Positions 27,308 to 36,597 of a DNA stretch of 64,000 bases are shown here, in pieces. The notes under the pieces are model-generated. The model worked only from the letters and a program-made list of their open reading frames with translations. It did no database searches and had not been told where the DNA came from. Position 1 is the first letter of the stretch; each line of letters begins with the position of its first letter. The position numbers and the translations under genes are program-made. The stretch comes from Novacetimonas pomaceti (GTDB taxonomy: Bacteria > Pseudomonadota > Alphaproteobacteria > Acetobacterales > Acetobacteraceae), in the NCBI RefSeq assembly GCF_003207955.1, contig NZ_NOXG01000002.1, forward strand, positions 366,530 to 430,529, written 5' to 3'.

Positions 27308-29653
27308 TTGTCCCCGGACGAGATTGTCGATCCCTCGGTTGCCCCTTCCGATCAGTTCAGGCGCTTCGTCATCCATGTCGGCATACCGGTCGCCGGGGTG
27401 CTGATGGTCATCGCGGTCATCGCCGGCGTCGGCTGGCATTCCTATCGCACGGTGCGTAACGGCGCGCTCAGCCTGACGCGCAGCCTGCTGCAGAGCCAGC
27501 AGGAATATGTCAGTAACGAAGTCACGAATTTCCTGGCGCCAGCCTCCGCCGGCGCGGTGATTGCCCGCGACATGCTCCAGCATGGCAATCCGTCGGTGGA
27601 AGACAAGATCTTCTATGGCTACAGCGGCAGCATGCTGCGCAACGTGCCGCAGATACAGTCCTATTACCTTGCCGACAGCGACGGCAATTTCAGCCTTGTC
27701 CAGCGCGGCCCCGACGGCAAGGGGCTGGAGCAGATCACCCTGCAGAACAAGGGAACGCCGGACGCGGTGTTCATCCACCACATCCTTGACGACCAGGGCA
27801 AGCTCCTGCGGGAGGAGAAGACAAAGGCCAACGGCTACGACCCGCGCCTGCATGTGTGGTACCAGCAGGCGGTCAAGGCCGGGAAGATGGTCTGGACATC
27901 GCCCTATATCGTCGAAGTCACCAAGCAGATGGCGATTTCGGCGGGCATGCCCTACACCACCGCGAATGGCAAGACCTATGTCTATGCCATCAACATGTCG
28001 CTCAGCCACCTGACGGATTTCCTTGATGCGCTGAAAATCGGGCAGAGCGGGCACGGCATCCTGCTTGACCAGACGGGACATGTCCTTGCCGGGCACAAGA
28101 TGCATGAAATCGAGGTCGCCGCCCATGGCGATCCGGAAAAGATGCTTCTCGATCCCAAATACTATCCCGTCATGACCAAGGCGTTCGACGAATACCGTGT
28201 CCACAGCTATGGCACGCGCGTCGTCAAGTTCGGCGGGCAGAGCTATATCGCGATGCTGTCCCCGGTGCCGCTGGCGTCGCAGAACTGGGTCCTGATGCTT
28301 GTCGCGCCGGAAAGCGACTTTGCCCAGTTTGCCAAGGCGGATGGCCGGCAGAACCTGTTCTTCGCCTTTCTGGTTGTCGTCATGTCCTCCCTCCTTGCGG
28401 TCCTGCTGTTCAGGCAGGGACGCAAGACCGAGCATGTCCAGCATCAGCTTGAACGCTTCCGCGCGATTTCCAGTTACGAAAGCCATTCGCTGCAGACGGT
28501 GGCGTCATATTCCGAACTGTTCAATCCGTCCGATGACGCGCTGATCCTGACGGAAAGCCTGGCCGACCTGTCGCAGGCGCATCGCGCGGGGATCTGGCGC
28601 ATCCTGCACGACGGCGCCACGCTGATGTGCATCGATTCCTACGACCGTCAGCAGGACGCCCATTCCGGTGGCTTCGAACTTTCCACCAGTGAGCTGAAGG
28701 CGTTCTTCGACGCGGTTTCCCATGGGGATTCCCTGGTGGTGGCCGATGCGTCGCAGGACCAGCGCACCGCCAATTTCTATCGCCTCTACATGCGTTCGAT
28801 GGGAAGCCACAGCCTGTTCCTTGGTCCCATCCTTGGCGCGAACGGCCCGGTCGGGGTTATCACGCTGGAGGACGCGCCACAGGCACAGACGGTCACGCAT
28901 TTCGTTGACATGATCGCCGGCATCGCGGCGACCCGCTTTTCCGCGCAGCATTATTCCGCAGTCGAAGCGGCGCGCGCCGAACTGGCTGACAATGAACGGG
29001 TGCAGGAAGAAGCGCCGGATCCAAGCCAGGGCTTCCTTCTGCCCCCGGGTTCGCTGCGGGTGGAAGGCGCCAGGGCGCCGGATGCCGATCCCAGCCAGAT
29101 GGATGGCTACTATCCGGCCGTGGCGATCATGGTCATCAGCCTGTCCGACATGATTCTTACGGCGCAGAACGATCCGTCGGAAAACCTGAAGCTGATTGAT
29201 GAAATGTCGCAGCAGCTTCAGCAGATCGCGGAACATTACGGGCTGTATTCCATCCGCATGCTGGGCCACCGGCTGGTATGCGTGGCCGGATGTTCCAAGG
29301 TGCCGGACAAGACGGCGCCGCAACGGATCGCCAACGCGGCGCTGTCGATGCGCGAAGTGACGATGTCGATGCTGGCGAAGGCCGATCTGGATCCCATCTT
29401 CCGCATCGGCATCGATGTCGGCCCGGTCTTCGGCGGCCTGCTGGGGCAGAATCCGCGGGTGTTCAACCTGTGGGGCGACGCGATGGGCATGGCCGAACTG
29501 ATGGCGCAGGGCGCGCCGGAAGCAGGCACCATCCAGGTGACGGAAGAAATGTATCTCAGCCTGCGTCAGTCGTTCCTGTTCCGTGAACGCGGGCGCTTCT
29601 TCGTTCCGGGGCTTGGGCTGACGCGTACCTACGTGCTGGCCGGACGGCGATGA
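27308..29653 (+). CDS. Membrane receptor with Cache, GAF and degenerate class III cyclase domains
   Basis: The 781-aa protein has a transmembrane helix at about 20-43, a periplasmic double-Cache-like sensor to about 345, a second helix (347-366), a GAF-like region (about 400-550) and a C-terminal class III nucleotidyl-cyclase fold (about 600-775). Key cyclase residues seem lost. The first metal Asp region reads VAIMVISLSD, the second metal site GD reads GH (RMLGHRLV), and the Asn/Arg pair of DxVNxAxR reads DAMGMAEL. It is therefore more likely a ligand-binding or scaffolding pseudocyclase than an active enzyme. The start is TTG with AGGAAGAGAG upstream; TATAAC at 27275-27280 could be its -10. 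Its stop overlaps mlaE by four bases. Confidence 0.78.
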   Translation: MSPDEIVDPSVAPSDQFRRFVIHVGIPVAGVLMVIAVIAGVGWHSYRTVRNGALSLTRSLLQSQQEYVSNEVTNFLAPASAGAVIARDMLQHGNPSVEDKIFYGYSGSMLRNVPQIQSYYLADSDGNFSLVQRGPDGKGLEQITLQNKGTPDAVFIHHILDDQGKLLREEKTKANGYDPRLHVWYQQAVKAGKMVWTSPYIVEVTKQMAISAGMPYTTANGKTYVYAINMSLSHLTDFLDALKIGQSGHGILLDQTGHVLAGHKMHEIEVAAHGDPEKMLLDPKYYPVMTKAFDEYRVHSYGTRVVKFGGQSYIAMLSPVPLASQNWVLMLVAPESDFAQFAKADGRQNLFFAFLVVVMSSLLAVLLFRQGRKTEHVQHQLERFRAISSYESHSLQTVASYSELFNPSDDALILTESLADLSQAHRAGIWRILHDGATLMCIDSYDRQQDAHSGGFELSTSELKAFFDAVSHGDSLVVADASQDQRTANFYRLYMRSMGSHSLFLGPILGANGPVGVITLEDAPQAQTVTHFVDMIAGIAATRFSAQHYSAVEAARAELADNERVQEEAPDPSQGFLLPPGSLRVEGARAPDADPSQMDGYYPAVAIMVISLSDMILTAQNDPSENLKLIDEMSQQLQQIAEHYGLYSIRMLGHRLVCVAGCSKVPDKTAPQRIANAALSMREVTMSMLAKADLDPIFRIGIDVGPVFGGLLGQNPRVFNLWGDAMGMAELMAQGAPEAGTIQVTEEMYLSLRQSFLFRERGRFFVPGLGLTRTYVLAGRR

Positions 29654-30558
29654 CCCAGAACGCCCCCCCTACGAAAGATGTGCCCGCGGGTCCCCCCGCG
29701 GCACCTCCGCCGGAGGAAGCCGTGCCGGCCGTCGCCGCGCAGGAAGCCCCGCCGCTTGTCCGGCTGATGGTGCGCGTCGCGCCATGGCTTGCGGCGATAG
29801 GCCGGTTCGCGCGGCATCAGGTGCGCTTTACCCTGATGCTGATCGGGGCGGGATGGGGCACGTTCCGCGAAAGCATGCGGCCCAATTCGTGGCGCAGGCC
29901 GGTTGTCCATGAATTCCGCGTCTGTCTGCGGCAGGTTCTCAGCGGTGGCCTGATCAGCACGGTCGTCACCGCAACGCTGGCGGGGCTGATGGTCGTGTCG
30001 CAGGCCGCGTACTGGCTTGGTTTCGCAGGCATGGCGCAGATGACGGGGTCCATCCTTGTGTCCGTGCTGGTGCGTGAAATCACGCCCATCCTGGTTGGGA
30101 TCATCCTGCTTGGACGCAGTGGCATGCTGTCGCTTACGGAAATCGGGCTGATGGTCCTTAATGGGGAGGTCCGGGCACTTCAGGCGCGCGGGCTTGATCC
30201 GTTCCTTACGCTGGTGATGCCGCGTACCTTCGCCTTTACGCTGGGTGGCTTCGCGCTCGGGATGATCTTCGCGCTGGTCTCGCTTCTGATGGGGTTTGTC
30301 GTGGCGCATGCGAATGGCGCCATCACGTCATCCGTCTGGACCTTTTTCTTCAACGTGCTGGGGGCGATGACAACGTGGGATTACCTCATCATTCCCCTCA
30401 AATTCCTGCTGGTCGGGTTTTTCGTCGGGCTGGGGGCCTGCATTTCCGGCCTGACCGTCAGCAGCAATGATACGATCGCGACATTGATGCCGCGTGGTTT
30501 CGCCCGTGGCATCATGCTCATCATGGTGGTCAACATCCTGTTCATGCTGGATTTCTGA
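29650..30558 (+). CDS. mlaE: MlaE-type ABC transporter permease
   Basis: MlaE proteins are the permeases of MCE-type lipid transporters that move phospholipids between inner and outer membranes. The 302-aa product has a Pro/Ala-rich N-terminal tail of about 40 residues, an amphipathic interfacial helix region and five or so membrane segments. The family's central stretch is seen in LVREITPILVGIILLGRSG, and the EVRALQARGLDPF turn contacts the ATPase. It is coupled to the upstream receptor gene (ATGA) and lies 2 bp before an MlaF-like gene, so the receptor probably acts with the transporter. Confidence 0.9.
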   Translation: MTQNAPPTKDVPAGPPAAPPPEEAVPAVAAQEAPPLVRLMVRVAPWLAAIGRFARHQVRFTLMLIGAGWGTFRESMRPNSWRRPVVHEFRVCLRQVLSGGLISTVVTATLAGLMVVSQAAYWLGFAGMAQMTGSILVSVLVREITPILVGIILLGRSGMLSLTEIGLMVLNGEVRALQARGLDPFLTLVMPRTFAFTLGGFALGMIFALVSLLMGFVVAHANGAITSSVWTFFFNVLGAMTTWDYLIIPLKFLLVGFFVGLGACISGLTVSSNDTIATLMPRGFARGIMLIMVVNILFMLDF

Positions 30559-30560
30559 CA

Positions 30561-31256
30561 ATGGTGGCAAACGCACCCCTTCTGGAAATGCGCGAGGTTG
30601 TCCCCTCGTTCGAGGAAACGGGCCTGATGCCCGCCCCTTACGATTTCCGGCTGATGCCTGGCGATTGCGCAATCATCGAATGCCGTGATTCCGGCCGTGC
30701 CGCGATGTTCGCCGACCTGTGTTCGGGCATGGTGTCCCTGTCGCAGGGGACGTGCCGTTTCATGGGACTGGAATGGAGCACCCTTGCGGACCGGCAGCTC
30801 AATGCCCTGCGTGGCCGGATCGGCCGCATCCCGCGCGCGGGCGGTTGGGTGAACATGCTGGGCACCCACATCAACATCATGATGCAGCAGCTGTATCACA
30901 CCACCGACAGTTTCGAGGACGTGGTCGCCAATGCGACGCAGCTGGGGGAAGCCTTCGGTTTTCCCGGCCTGCCGATCAGCACGCCCGATCGCCTGTCCAC
31001 CGCCGATCTGGCGCGCGCGTCCTGTGTGCGTGCCTTCATGGGGCGGCCTGACCTGCTTGTTCTGGAGGACATATCCGATATGCTGCCATCGGAAATGGTA
31101 CTGCCGTTTCTCGAGGCGCTTACCGCGGCGCGTGACCGGGGATGCGGCGTGGTATGGCTGACACGGCATACCTCATCATGGAGCGTCTATCGCAAGGCGG
31201 TGAACATTCATATGCGCCTTCTCGATGAAGGTCTTTTCCCCATGCGGGTGATATAA
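30561..31256 (+). CDS. MlaF-like ABC ATPase homologue with degenerate catalytic motifs
   Basis: The 231-aa protein has the size, position and outline of MlaF, the ATPase of the MCE transporter, but its motifs are eroded. The Walker A site reads ECRDSGRA at about 40-47, lacking the invariant Lys and Ser/Thr. The signature reads LSTAD instead of LSGGQ. Walker B ends LLVLED, with Asp-Glu order swapped, and the Q-loop Gln is not evident. A His-loop-like His remains (TRHTSS). ATP hydrolysis is doubtful. It sits between mlaE and mlaD with a one-base overlap to the latter, so it is probably made and functional in some form. Confidence 0.78.
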   Translation: MVANAPLLEMREVVPSFEETGLMPAPYDFRLMPGDCAIIECRDSGRAAMFADLCSGMVSLSQGTCRFMGLEWSTLADRQLNALRGRIGRIPRAGGWVNMLGTHINIMMQQLYHTTDSFEDVVANATQLGEAFGFPGLPISTPDRLSTADLARASCVRAFMGRPDLLVLEDISDMLPSEMVLPFLEALTAARDRGCGVVWLTRHTSSWSVYRKAVNIHMRLLDEGLFPMRVI

Positions 31257-32212
31257 TGGCACAGAAACAACAATCCTATGGAATCCGTCAGCTTGTCCGT
31301 GTCCGCTATGCGGATGAATGGGTTGGTGTTCTTGTCCTCTTTTCGCTGCTGATCCTGTTTGGCGCGGTGCTGGAGGCGGGCGTCCTGCGCAACTGGCTGA
31401 CGCCGGCGGGCAGACTGCGGATCGTCCTGCCGGAAAATGGGGTGGGTGGCCTGTCGGTTGGCGATAACCTGGAGGTCATGGGCATCCATGCCGGCACGGT
31501 GCGCCGCGTGCGGATCAATCCGGCGGGCGGGATGTATGCGATTGCCGAAGTCGATCCCGACGTCGAGCCCTATATCCGTCGCGACAGCACGGCGGTGATC
31601 CGGCGGCAGTTCGTGGTGGCGGGCGCAAGCTATATCGACATCTCCCGCGGCACGGGGGAGAAGCTGAACTGGAGCTACGCCGTCCTGAACGCCACCAACG
31701 CGCCCAATCCGGCGGATACGATCACCCAGACCTTTGCCGACATCCGCGCGCGCATCATGCCGGTGCTGGACAATGCCCAGCACATGATGGCGACCATGGA
31801 CGCAACGATTTCGGATATGCATGCGGGCAAGGGATCGATTGGCCGCCTGATGACGAACGATGAACTGATCCGTCAGGCGGAAGGCGCGATCACCACCCTG
31901 AACGCCACGATCTCGCAGCTGACCCCGATCGAAGGACAACTGTCCGAAGTCATGAAGAAGGCCGATGCCAGCATGGCCAATGTACAGAAAGCAACGGGCG
32001 ACCTGCGCGCCGCATCGCCCCAGCTGCCAAGCATCACGAAGAACCTGAACGAGACCAGCCAGCAGCTGCCGGTCCTTCTGGTGCAGGCGCAGTCGACCGC
32101 GCACAGCCTGCAGCAGCTGGTGGATCAGCTGCGCGGACTGTGGATCCTGGGTGGTCACGGCACGCCGACCAGGACCCATGGGCGACTGTCGCCGCAGAAG
32201 GTGCAGCCGTGA
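31256..32212 (+). CDS. mlaD: MlaD-type MCE domain protein
   Basis: MlaD proteins form hexameric MCE rings that carry lipids across the periplasm. The 318-aa product has one transmembrane helix (about 21-44) and then an MCE domain: GGLSVGDNLEVMGIHAGTVRRVRI and RRQFVVAGASYIDISRG. A long helical C-terminal region with repeated ATISQL/NLNETSQQL heptad-like stretches ends in a Gly/Arg/Pro tail. It overlaps the neighbours on each side by one base. A partner outer-membrane lipoprotein follows. Confidence 0.9.
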   Translation: MAQKQQSYGIRQLVRVRYADEWVGVLVLFSLLILFGAVLEAGVLRNWLTPAGRLRIVLPENGVGGLSVGDNLEVMGIHAGTVRRVRINPAGGMYAIAEVDPDVEPYIRRDSTAVIRRQFVVAGASYIDISRGTGEKLNWSYAVLNATNAPNPADTITQTFADIRARIMPVLDNAQHMMATMDATISDMHAGKGSIGRLMTNDELIRQAEGAITTLNATISQLTPIEGQLSEVMKKADASMANVQKATGDLRAASPQLPSITKNLNETSQQLPVLLVQAQSTAHSLQQLVDQLRGLWILGGHGTPTRTHGRLSPQKVQP

Positions 32213-33114
32213 TGCGGGCGGGCTATCTGGCGTCAGCGGCACTGGTGGTCCTGCTGGCCGGTTGCGGGGGGGGCGGCAGCGTGCAGGCCCCGACCGATGG
32301 CACCCTGTCGCAGGACATGGATACCGGGCGCGATGCGGTGGACATGGACCGCCTGTCGGTGGCGGAAGGGCAGTATCGCGCGGCGGGCGTGCGGGCGCTG
32401 GCGCGTGATGACGTAACCGCCATCGGGGATGCCGGCTATAACCTCGCCGTCGTGCAGCTGGATGAAAACCGGATGCAGGACGCGCTGTCCACCATCGCCT
32501 CCACGCGCGCGGCGCTGTCGGTGCGCGGGGCGAAGACGGATGACACAGGGCTTGACCTTGTGCAGGCTGGCGCCCTTTACCGGCTCGGCCGCCTTGACGA
32601 GGCCGCAACCAGCGCGAGCGCGGCATCCAGCGCCAGCGACCCCGCCATTGTGGAGAAGGCCCAGCTTCTGGCGGGCATCATCGCCGATGCCCGTGGCGAC
32701 AGGACGACGCTCGATAATGTCGCGTCCTATTTCGCCAGGCTGCCCAAGACATCGAATTGGGCGATGCTGGCGGATGGGCAGGAAATCGCGGCCCGCCAGC
32801 TTCTTGTGGAGGGGGGCAACGCCCAGAGCGCGTATCAGGACGCGATGCAGGCGGTTTCCGCACGGCAGACGCATGTCGAATATCGTGACATGGCGCGGGG
32901 GCTGAGTGTCGCGGCGCGTGCCGCAAGCAGCCTTGGCAATGCGGCGCAGGCGGCCGACCTGTACATGCGTGCCAGCCAGAGCGCGCAGAAAGAGGGCGAC
33001 ACGCAGAACGCGGATACGTGGCGCAAGCTGGCAGGTTCGACCACCATGCCCGACCCGTTCGCAACGCCTGCGGCGGACAGCACGGGCACGACGAAGACCA
33101 CCGCCAAAAAGTAA
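32212..33114 (+). CDS. Lipoprotein with TPR-like helical repeats, end of the Mla-type operon
   Basis: The 300-aa product begins with a lipoprotein signal peptide (MRAGYLASAALVVLLAGCG, lipobox LAGC). It continues with alanine-rich helical pairs such as AGYNLAVVQLDENRMQDALSTI and AGALYRLGRLDEAATSA, typical of TPR/Sel1-like solenoids, and ends in a Thr/Lys-rich tail. It overlaps mlaD by one base (TGATG). I infer it is the accessory lipoprotein of this MCE system, a role played by other families (such as ABC-type auxiliary lipoproteins) elsewhere. The specific function is unknown. Confidence 0.72.
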   Translation: MRAGYLASAALVVLLAGCGGGGSVQAPTDGTLSQDMDTGRDAVDMDRLSVAEGQYRAAGVRALARDDVTAIGDAGYNLAVVQLDENRMQDALSTIASTRAALSVRGAKTDDTGLDLVQAGALYRLGRLDEAATSASAASSASDPAIVEKAQLLAGIIADARGDRTTLDNVASYFARLPKTSNWAMLADGQEIAARQLLVEGGNAQSAYQDAMQAVSARQTHVEYRDMARGLSVAARAASSLGNAAQAADLYMRASQSAQKEGDTQNADTWRKLAGSTTMPDPFATPAADSTGTTKTTAKK

Positions 33115-33122
33115 GGATGGGA

Positions 33123-33146
33123 CCGGCCCGTTTTGTGACGGGCCGG
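33123..33146. terminator. Hairpin between convergent Mla operon and sulP
   Basis: CCGGCCCGT at 33123-33131 pairs perfectly with ACGGGCCGG at 33138-33146 around a 6-nt loop, in the 39-bp gap between two convergent genes. There is no T tract on either side. It is probably a shared transcription stop or 3'-end stabiliser. Confidence 0.6.
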
Positions 33147-33153
33147 AACCGGA

Positions 33154-34617
33154 TCAGGGCGAAGGGACCTCGACCGCGGAATGGCGGGTCACCAGCGCGG
33201 CGCTTGCCGCGTTGAGCCCGATGATGTCCACGTCCATCCCGTGCTGGCGCATTTTTTCCACCACGTTCTCCAGCGCGCCGACGGCGGTGATGTCCCAGAA
33301 ATGGGCGCCAGTCAGGTCGATGCGGATCCTGCGCGCGCTGTCGTGCAGGTCGAACGCGTCGGTAAAGCTGTCGGCGGAGGCAAAGAAGACCTGTCCCGTG
33401 ACGACATAGGTGCGCGTGTCATGGGCGGCGTCGTAAGTGCTGGTGATATCGAGCATGCGCGACACCTGAAAGGCAAAGAATACCCCATTGAGCAGCACGC
33501 CAGCCACCACGCCGGCGGCAAGGTCATGGGTGCTGACAACCACCGCGACGGTCAGGAGCATGACAGCGCTGGACAGGCGCGGGTGATGCGTCAGGTCACG
33601 CAGGGACGACCAGGAAAACGTGCTGGCCGACACCATGATCATGATCGCCACCAGTGCCGCCACCGGCACCTGCGCCACCCAGGGGCGCAGCGCCACCATC
33701 AGCAGCAGCAGGAAGGCGCCCGCCACGAAAGTCGACAGCCGGCCCCGGCCGCCATAGCGCAGGTTGCCGACCGTCTGCCCGATCATGCCGCATCCCGCGA
33801 TGCCACCGAACAGTCCCACGGCGATGTTGGCGATTCCCAGCCCGGTGCATTCCATGCGCTTGTTGCTATGGGTTTCGGTGATGTCATCGACGACGCTGGC
33901 GGTCATCATGGATTCCAGCACCCCGACCGTCGCCATGGCGAGGGCATAGGGCGCGATGATCGCAAGCGTGGCGCTGCTGAACGGGACGGACGGCCAGACA
34001 AGATGCGGCAGGCTGTCCGGCAGCCGTCCCAGGTCCGCCACCGTATGCAGCGGCATCGGAATGGCGATGGAGATGAGGCTGAGGACAAGGATGCAGATCA
34101 GCGGTGACGGAATCGCCGTGAAGAATTTCGGCACGCCATAGATGATCGCAAGTCCCAGCGCGATCATGGCGTAGGTCTGCCACGACACGTGCATCATATG
34201 GGGCAGCTGCGCGGAGAAAATCAGGATTGCCAGCGCGTTGACGAACCCCGTCCTTACGGAGCGCGAGACATAGCGCATCAGCACATGCAGCCGCAGCACG
34301 CCAAAGGCCACCTGGAATACGCCCGCAAGCAGCGTGGCCGCCAGCAGGTACTGGACCCCGTGCCCGCGCACCAGTGCGGCCGCCACCAGGGCCACGGACC
34401 CGGCGGCGCCGGAAATCATGCCCGGCCGGCCGCCGGTAAAGGCGATGACCACGCTGATGACAAAGGATGCGTAAAGCCCGACCTCAGGATCGACACCGGC
34501 GACGAAGGAAAATGCAATGACCTCCGGGATCAGCGCAAAGGTCCCCACCATGCCGGCAAGGATATCGCGCCGTATGTTGCCAAACCATTCGTCGCGATAG
34601 CGTGTCAGTCCATTCAT
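33154..34617 (-). CDS. SulP-family anion transporter with STAS domain
   Basis: The 487-aa membrane protein belongs to the SulP/SLC26 family (sulfate, bicarbonate or other anions). It opens with RDEWFGNIRRDILAGMVGTFALIPEVIAFSFVAGVDPEVGLYAS split over two helices, then about 10-12 hydrophobic segments with GGRPGMISGAAGS and GGIAGCGMIGQT. A C-terminal STAS domain follows (VVTGQVFFASADSF, IRIDLTGAHFWDITAVGALE). I chose ATG 34617; an upstream ATG at 34674 adds 19 residues of unlikely composition. The substrate is not readable from sequence. Confidence 0.87.
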   Translation of the reverse strand: MNGLTRYRDEWFGNIRRDILAGMVGTFALIPEVIAFSFVAGVDPEVGLYASFVISVVIAFTGGRPGMISGAAGSVALVAAALVRGHGVQYLLAATLLAGVFQVAFGVLRLHVLMRYVSRSVRTGFVNALAILIFSAQLPHMMHVSWQTYAMIALGLAIIYGVPKFFTAIPSPLICILVLSLISIAIPMPLHTVADLGRLPDSLPHLVWPSVPFSSATLAIIAPYALAMATVGVLESMMTASVVDDITETHSNKRMECTGLGIANIAVGLFGGIAGCGMIGQTVGNLRYGGRGRLSTFVAGAFLLLLMVALRPWVAQVPVAALVAIMIMVSASTFSWSSLRDLTHHPRLSSAVMLLTVAVVVSTHDLAAGVVAGVLLNGVFFAFQVSRMLDITSTYDAAHDTRTYVVTGQVFFASADSFTDAFDLHDSARRIRIDLTGAHFWDITAVGALENVVEKMRQHGMDVDIIGLNAASAALVTRHSAVEVPSP

Positions 34618-34708
34618 TCGTTCATGTCCATTGCAGGGCGGGCAGGAAAAAGGACGCGACAACGTCCCCGGCATGGTCAGTCCGTCATCGCGCGCGATGG
34701 AGCAGGGA

Positions 34709-35242
34709 TCAGTGCCCCATGTCCGATATGCTCATGTCCGCGCGGCGCCACCAGCATTGCCGCGCCGGGCGCGGCGCAGGCAGCATCAGGAGCGGATCGC
34801 CTTCATAGCGTACGGTATTGGTCGGTGTTTCCTCCAGCGCGATCGCCGCGCAGGTCAGGACGTTTCCATCGGCATGCAGGAATGCGTTCAGCTTCGCCAT
34901 CATCAGACAGGCCATCAGTTCCGTGGTGGGATCGCCCGGCGTCACGATGATCCGCTGCGCCCGTTCCGGCTCGTGCGCGCGAAACCACGACAGCAGGGGA
35001 TCGTCCTCCCCCAGCTGCAGCGCGTGATCGAGGCAGTTATCGACGAAGGCGTGCCATGTTCCTTTTGCCCGGTGAAAGGGCACGACCATGTTCTGCGTCC
35101 CGTCCAGGCGGCCCGGATGGGTCGGCCGCAGCGTCGCGCGGACATATTCGTTATGACCATGGGGCAGGGCGCAGCGTTCGCTTTCGCCTGACAGCAGCCG
35201 GTGCGCCATGCAGAAACGGCGGGTAAAGACCAGTTCAAGCAT
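34709..35242 (-). CDS. queD: 6-carboxy-5,6,7,8-tetrahydropterin synthase (QueD family)
   Basis: QueD converts 7,8-dihydroneopterin triphosphate to 6-carboxytetrahydropterin, the first committed step to queuosine. The 177-aa product is longer than the usual ~120-140. It shows the zinc-binding pattern CMAHRLLSGE and PHGHNEYV, and the later EETPTNTV stretch of the 6-pyruvoyl-tetrahydropterin-synthase fold. ATG 35242 lies inside the 3' end of queC (8-bp overlap). It forms queE-queC-queD on the minus strand. Confidence 0.88.
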   Translation of the reverse strand: MLELVFTRRFCMAHRLLSGESERCALPHGHNEYVRATLRPTHPGRLDGTQNMVVPFHRAKGTWHAFVDNCLDHALQLGEDDPLLSWFRAHEPERAQRIIVTPGDPTTELMACLMMAKLNAFLHADGNVLTCAAIALEETPTNTVRYEGDPLLMLPAPRPARQCWWRRADMSISDMGH

Positions 35243-35960
35243 CGGACGACAGTGACTGGAAACGTTCCCACCCGGCGCGCCGCAGCTGACAGGCGGGGCA
35301 GGTGCCGCATCCATGGCCCCACGGATGCATGACCCCGCGCGTGCCGAGATAGCAGCTGTGGCTTTCGCGGTTGATGAGGTTCACCAGAGCGTCGCCCCCA
35401 AGGTCACGCGCCATCTGCCATGTCCGGGCCTTGTCGATCCACATCAGGGGCGTATGCAGCACCAGGCGGCTGGCCATGCCAAGGTTCAGCGTTACCTGAA
35501 GCGACTTGATCGTGTCATCGCGACAGTCGGGGTAGCCGGAATAGTCGGTTTCGCACACGCCGGTGATGATGTGGCGCGCATTGCGCCGCGCGGCGAGGGC
35601 GGCGGCAAAGGTCAGGAAAATCAGGTTGCGCCCCGGCACGAATGTCGTGGGCAGGCCATTTTCGCCCATGGTGATTTCCGCCTCGCGCGTCAACGCGGTG
35701 TCCGACACCGCCCCCAGCGCATCAAGCGAAAGCGTATGGTCAGGGCCAAGCCGCGCGCCCCATGCCGGGTCAAGCCGCGCCATCCCGTCACGCAGCTTTT
35801 CACGGCATGACAGTTCGATGCTGTGACGCTGCCCGTAATCGAATCCAAGGGTTTCCACATGCGCGAAGCGTGACAGCGCCCATGCCAGGCAGGTGGCTGA
35901 ATCCTGGCCGCCGGAAAAGACAACCAGCGCAGTATCGGGCGAAAGGGCGGAAAGGGTCAT
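35235..35960 (-). CDS. queC: 7-cyano-7-deazaguanine synthase
   Basis: QueC converts 7-carboxy-7-deazaguanine to preQ0 with ATP and ammonia. The 241-aa protein has the PP-loop LVVFSGGQDSATCLAWAL, FDYGQRHSIEL, the ETDYSGYPDCRD stretch and the C-terminal zinc motif CGTCPACQLRRAGW. It starts one base after the queE stop and overlaps queD by 8 bp. Confidence 0.95.
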   Translation of the reverse strand: MTLSALSPDTALVVFSGGQDSATCLAWALSRFAHVETLGFDYGQRHSIELSCREKLRDGMARLDPAWGARLGPDHTLSLDALGAVSDTALTREAEITMGENGLPTTFVPGRNLIFLTFAAALAARRNARHIITGVCETDYSGYPDCRDDTIKSLQVTLNLGMASRLVLHTPLMWIDKARTWQMARDLGGDALVNLINRESHSCYLGTRGVMHPWGHGCGTCPACQLRRAGWERFQSLSSDA

Positions 35961-35961
35961 G

Positions 35962-36597
35962 TCAGGGAATCCCGATCAGCTTGTGTGTCTGCAGCGACAG
36001 CCGCCATCGCGGATGGGCCATGCAGTATTCCACGGCGCGCGCCGTATTTTCGACACGCGCGGGACCGTCCATCGGCTGAAGCCAGTATTGCCTGAAATCC
36101 AGCCCCGCCACCTGTTCGGGCATCAGGCCGTCCTGGGGGAACACCAGCTTGAGCTCATGCCCCGATGTCTGTACCAGCGGCGCGCCCGCCTTGGGGCTGA
36201 CGCAGATCCAGTCGATCCCGTCCGGCGCGGGCACGGTGCCGTTGGTTTCGACCGCGATGGAAAAGCCCCGTTCGTGCATCGCCGCGATCAGCGCCGCGTC
36301 AAGCTGGAGCAGCGGCTCCCCCCCCGTAAAGACGACAAAGGCTTCGTCGCGGGACGTGGCGGTCCATGCGGCGGCGATGGCATCGGCAAGGGCGTCGGCA
36401 CTGGCGAAGCGTCCGCCGCCGGTGCCATCCGTGCCGATGAAGTCGGTGTCACAGAACCGGCATGTCGCCCCGTCGCGGTCCTCCTCGCGTCCCGACCACA
36501 GGTTGCACCCTGCGAACCGGCAGAAGACGGCGGCCCGTCCGGCCTGCCCGCCTTCGCCCTGCAGCGTGGGAAATATCTCCTTTACCGTATAGGACAT
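35962..36597 (-). CDS. queE: 7-carboxy-7-deazaguanine synthase (radical SAM)
   Basis: QueE rearranges 6-carboxytetrahydropterin to 7-carboxy-7-deazaguanine with SAM and a 4Fe-4S cluster. The 211-aa product starts YTVKEIFPTLQGEG. It has the expanded cluster motif typical of one QueE class: CNLWSGREEDR, about 14 residues after the first Cys, then CRFCDTDF. FTGGEPLLQ and VETNGT follow. It opens the que group; I saw no preQ1 riboswitch signature in the 57 bp between bioB and queE. Confidence 0.93.
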   Translation of the reverse strand: MSYTVKEIFPTLQGEGGQAGRAAVFCRFAGCNLWSGREEDRDGATCRFCDTDFIGTDGTGGGRFASADALADAIAAAWTATSRDEAFVVFTGGEPLLQLDAALIAAMHERGFSIAVETNGTVPAPDGIDWICVSPKAGAPLVQTSGHELKLVFPQDGLMPEQVAGLDFRQYWLQPMDGPARVENTARAVEYCMAHPRWRLSLQTHKLIGIP

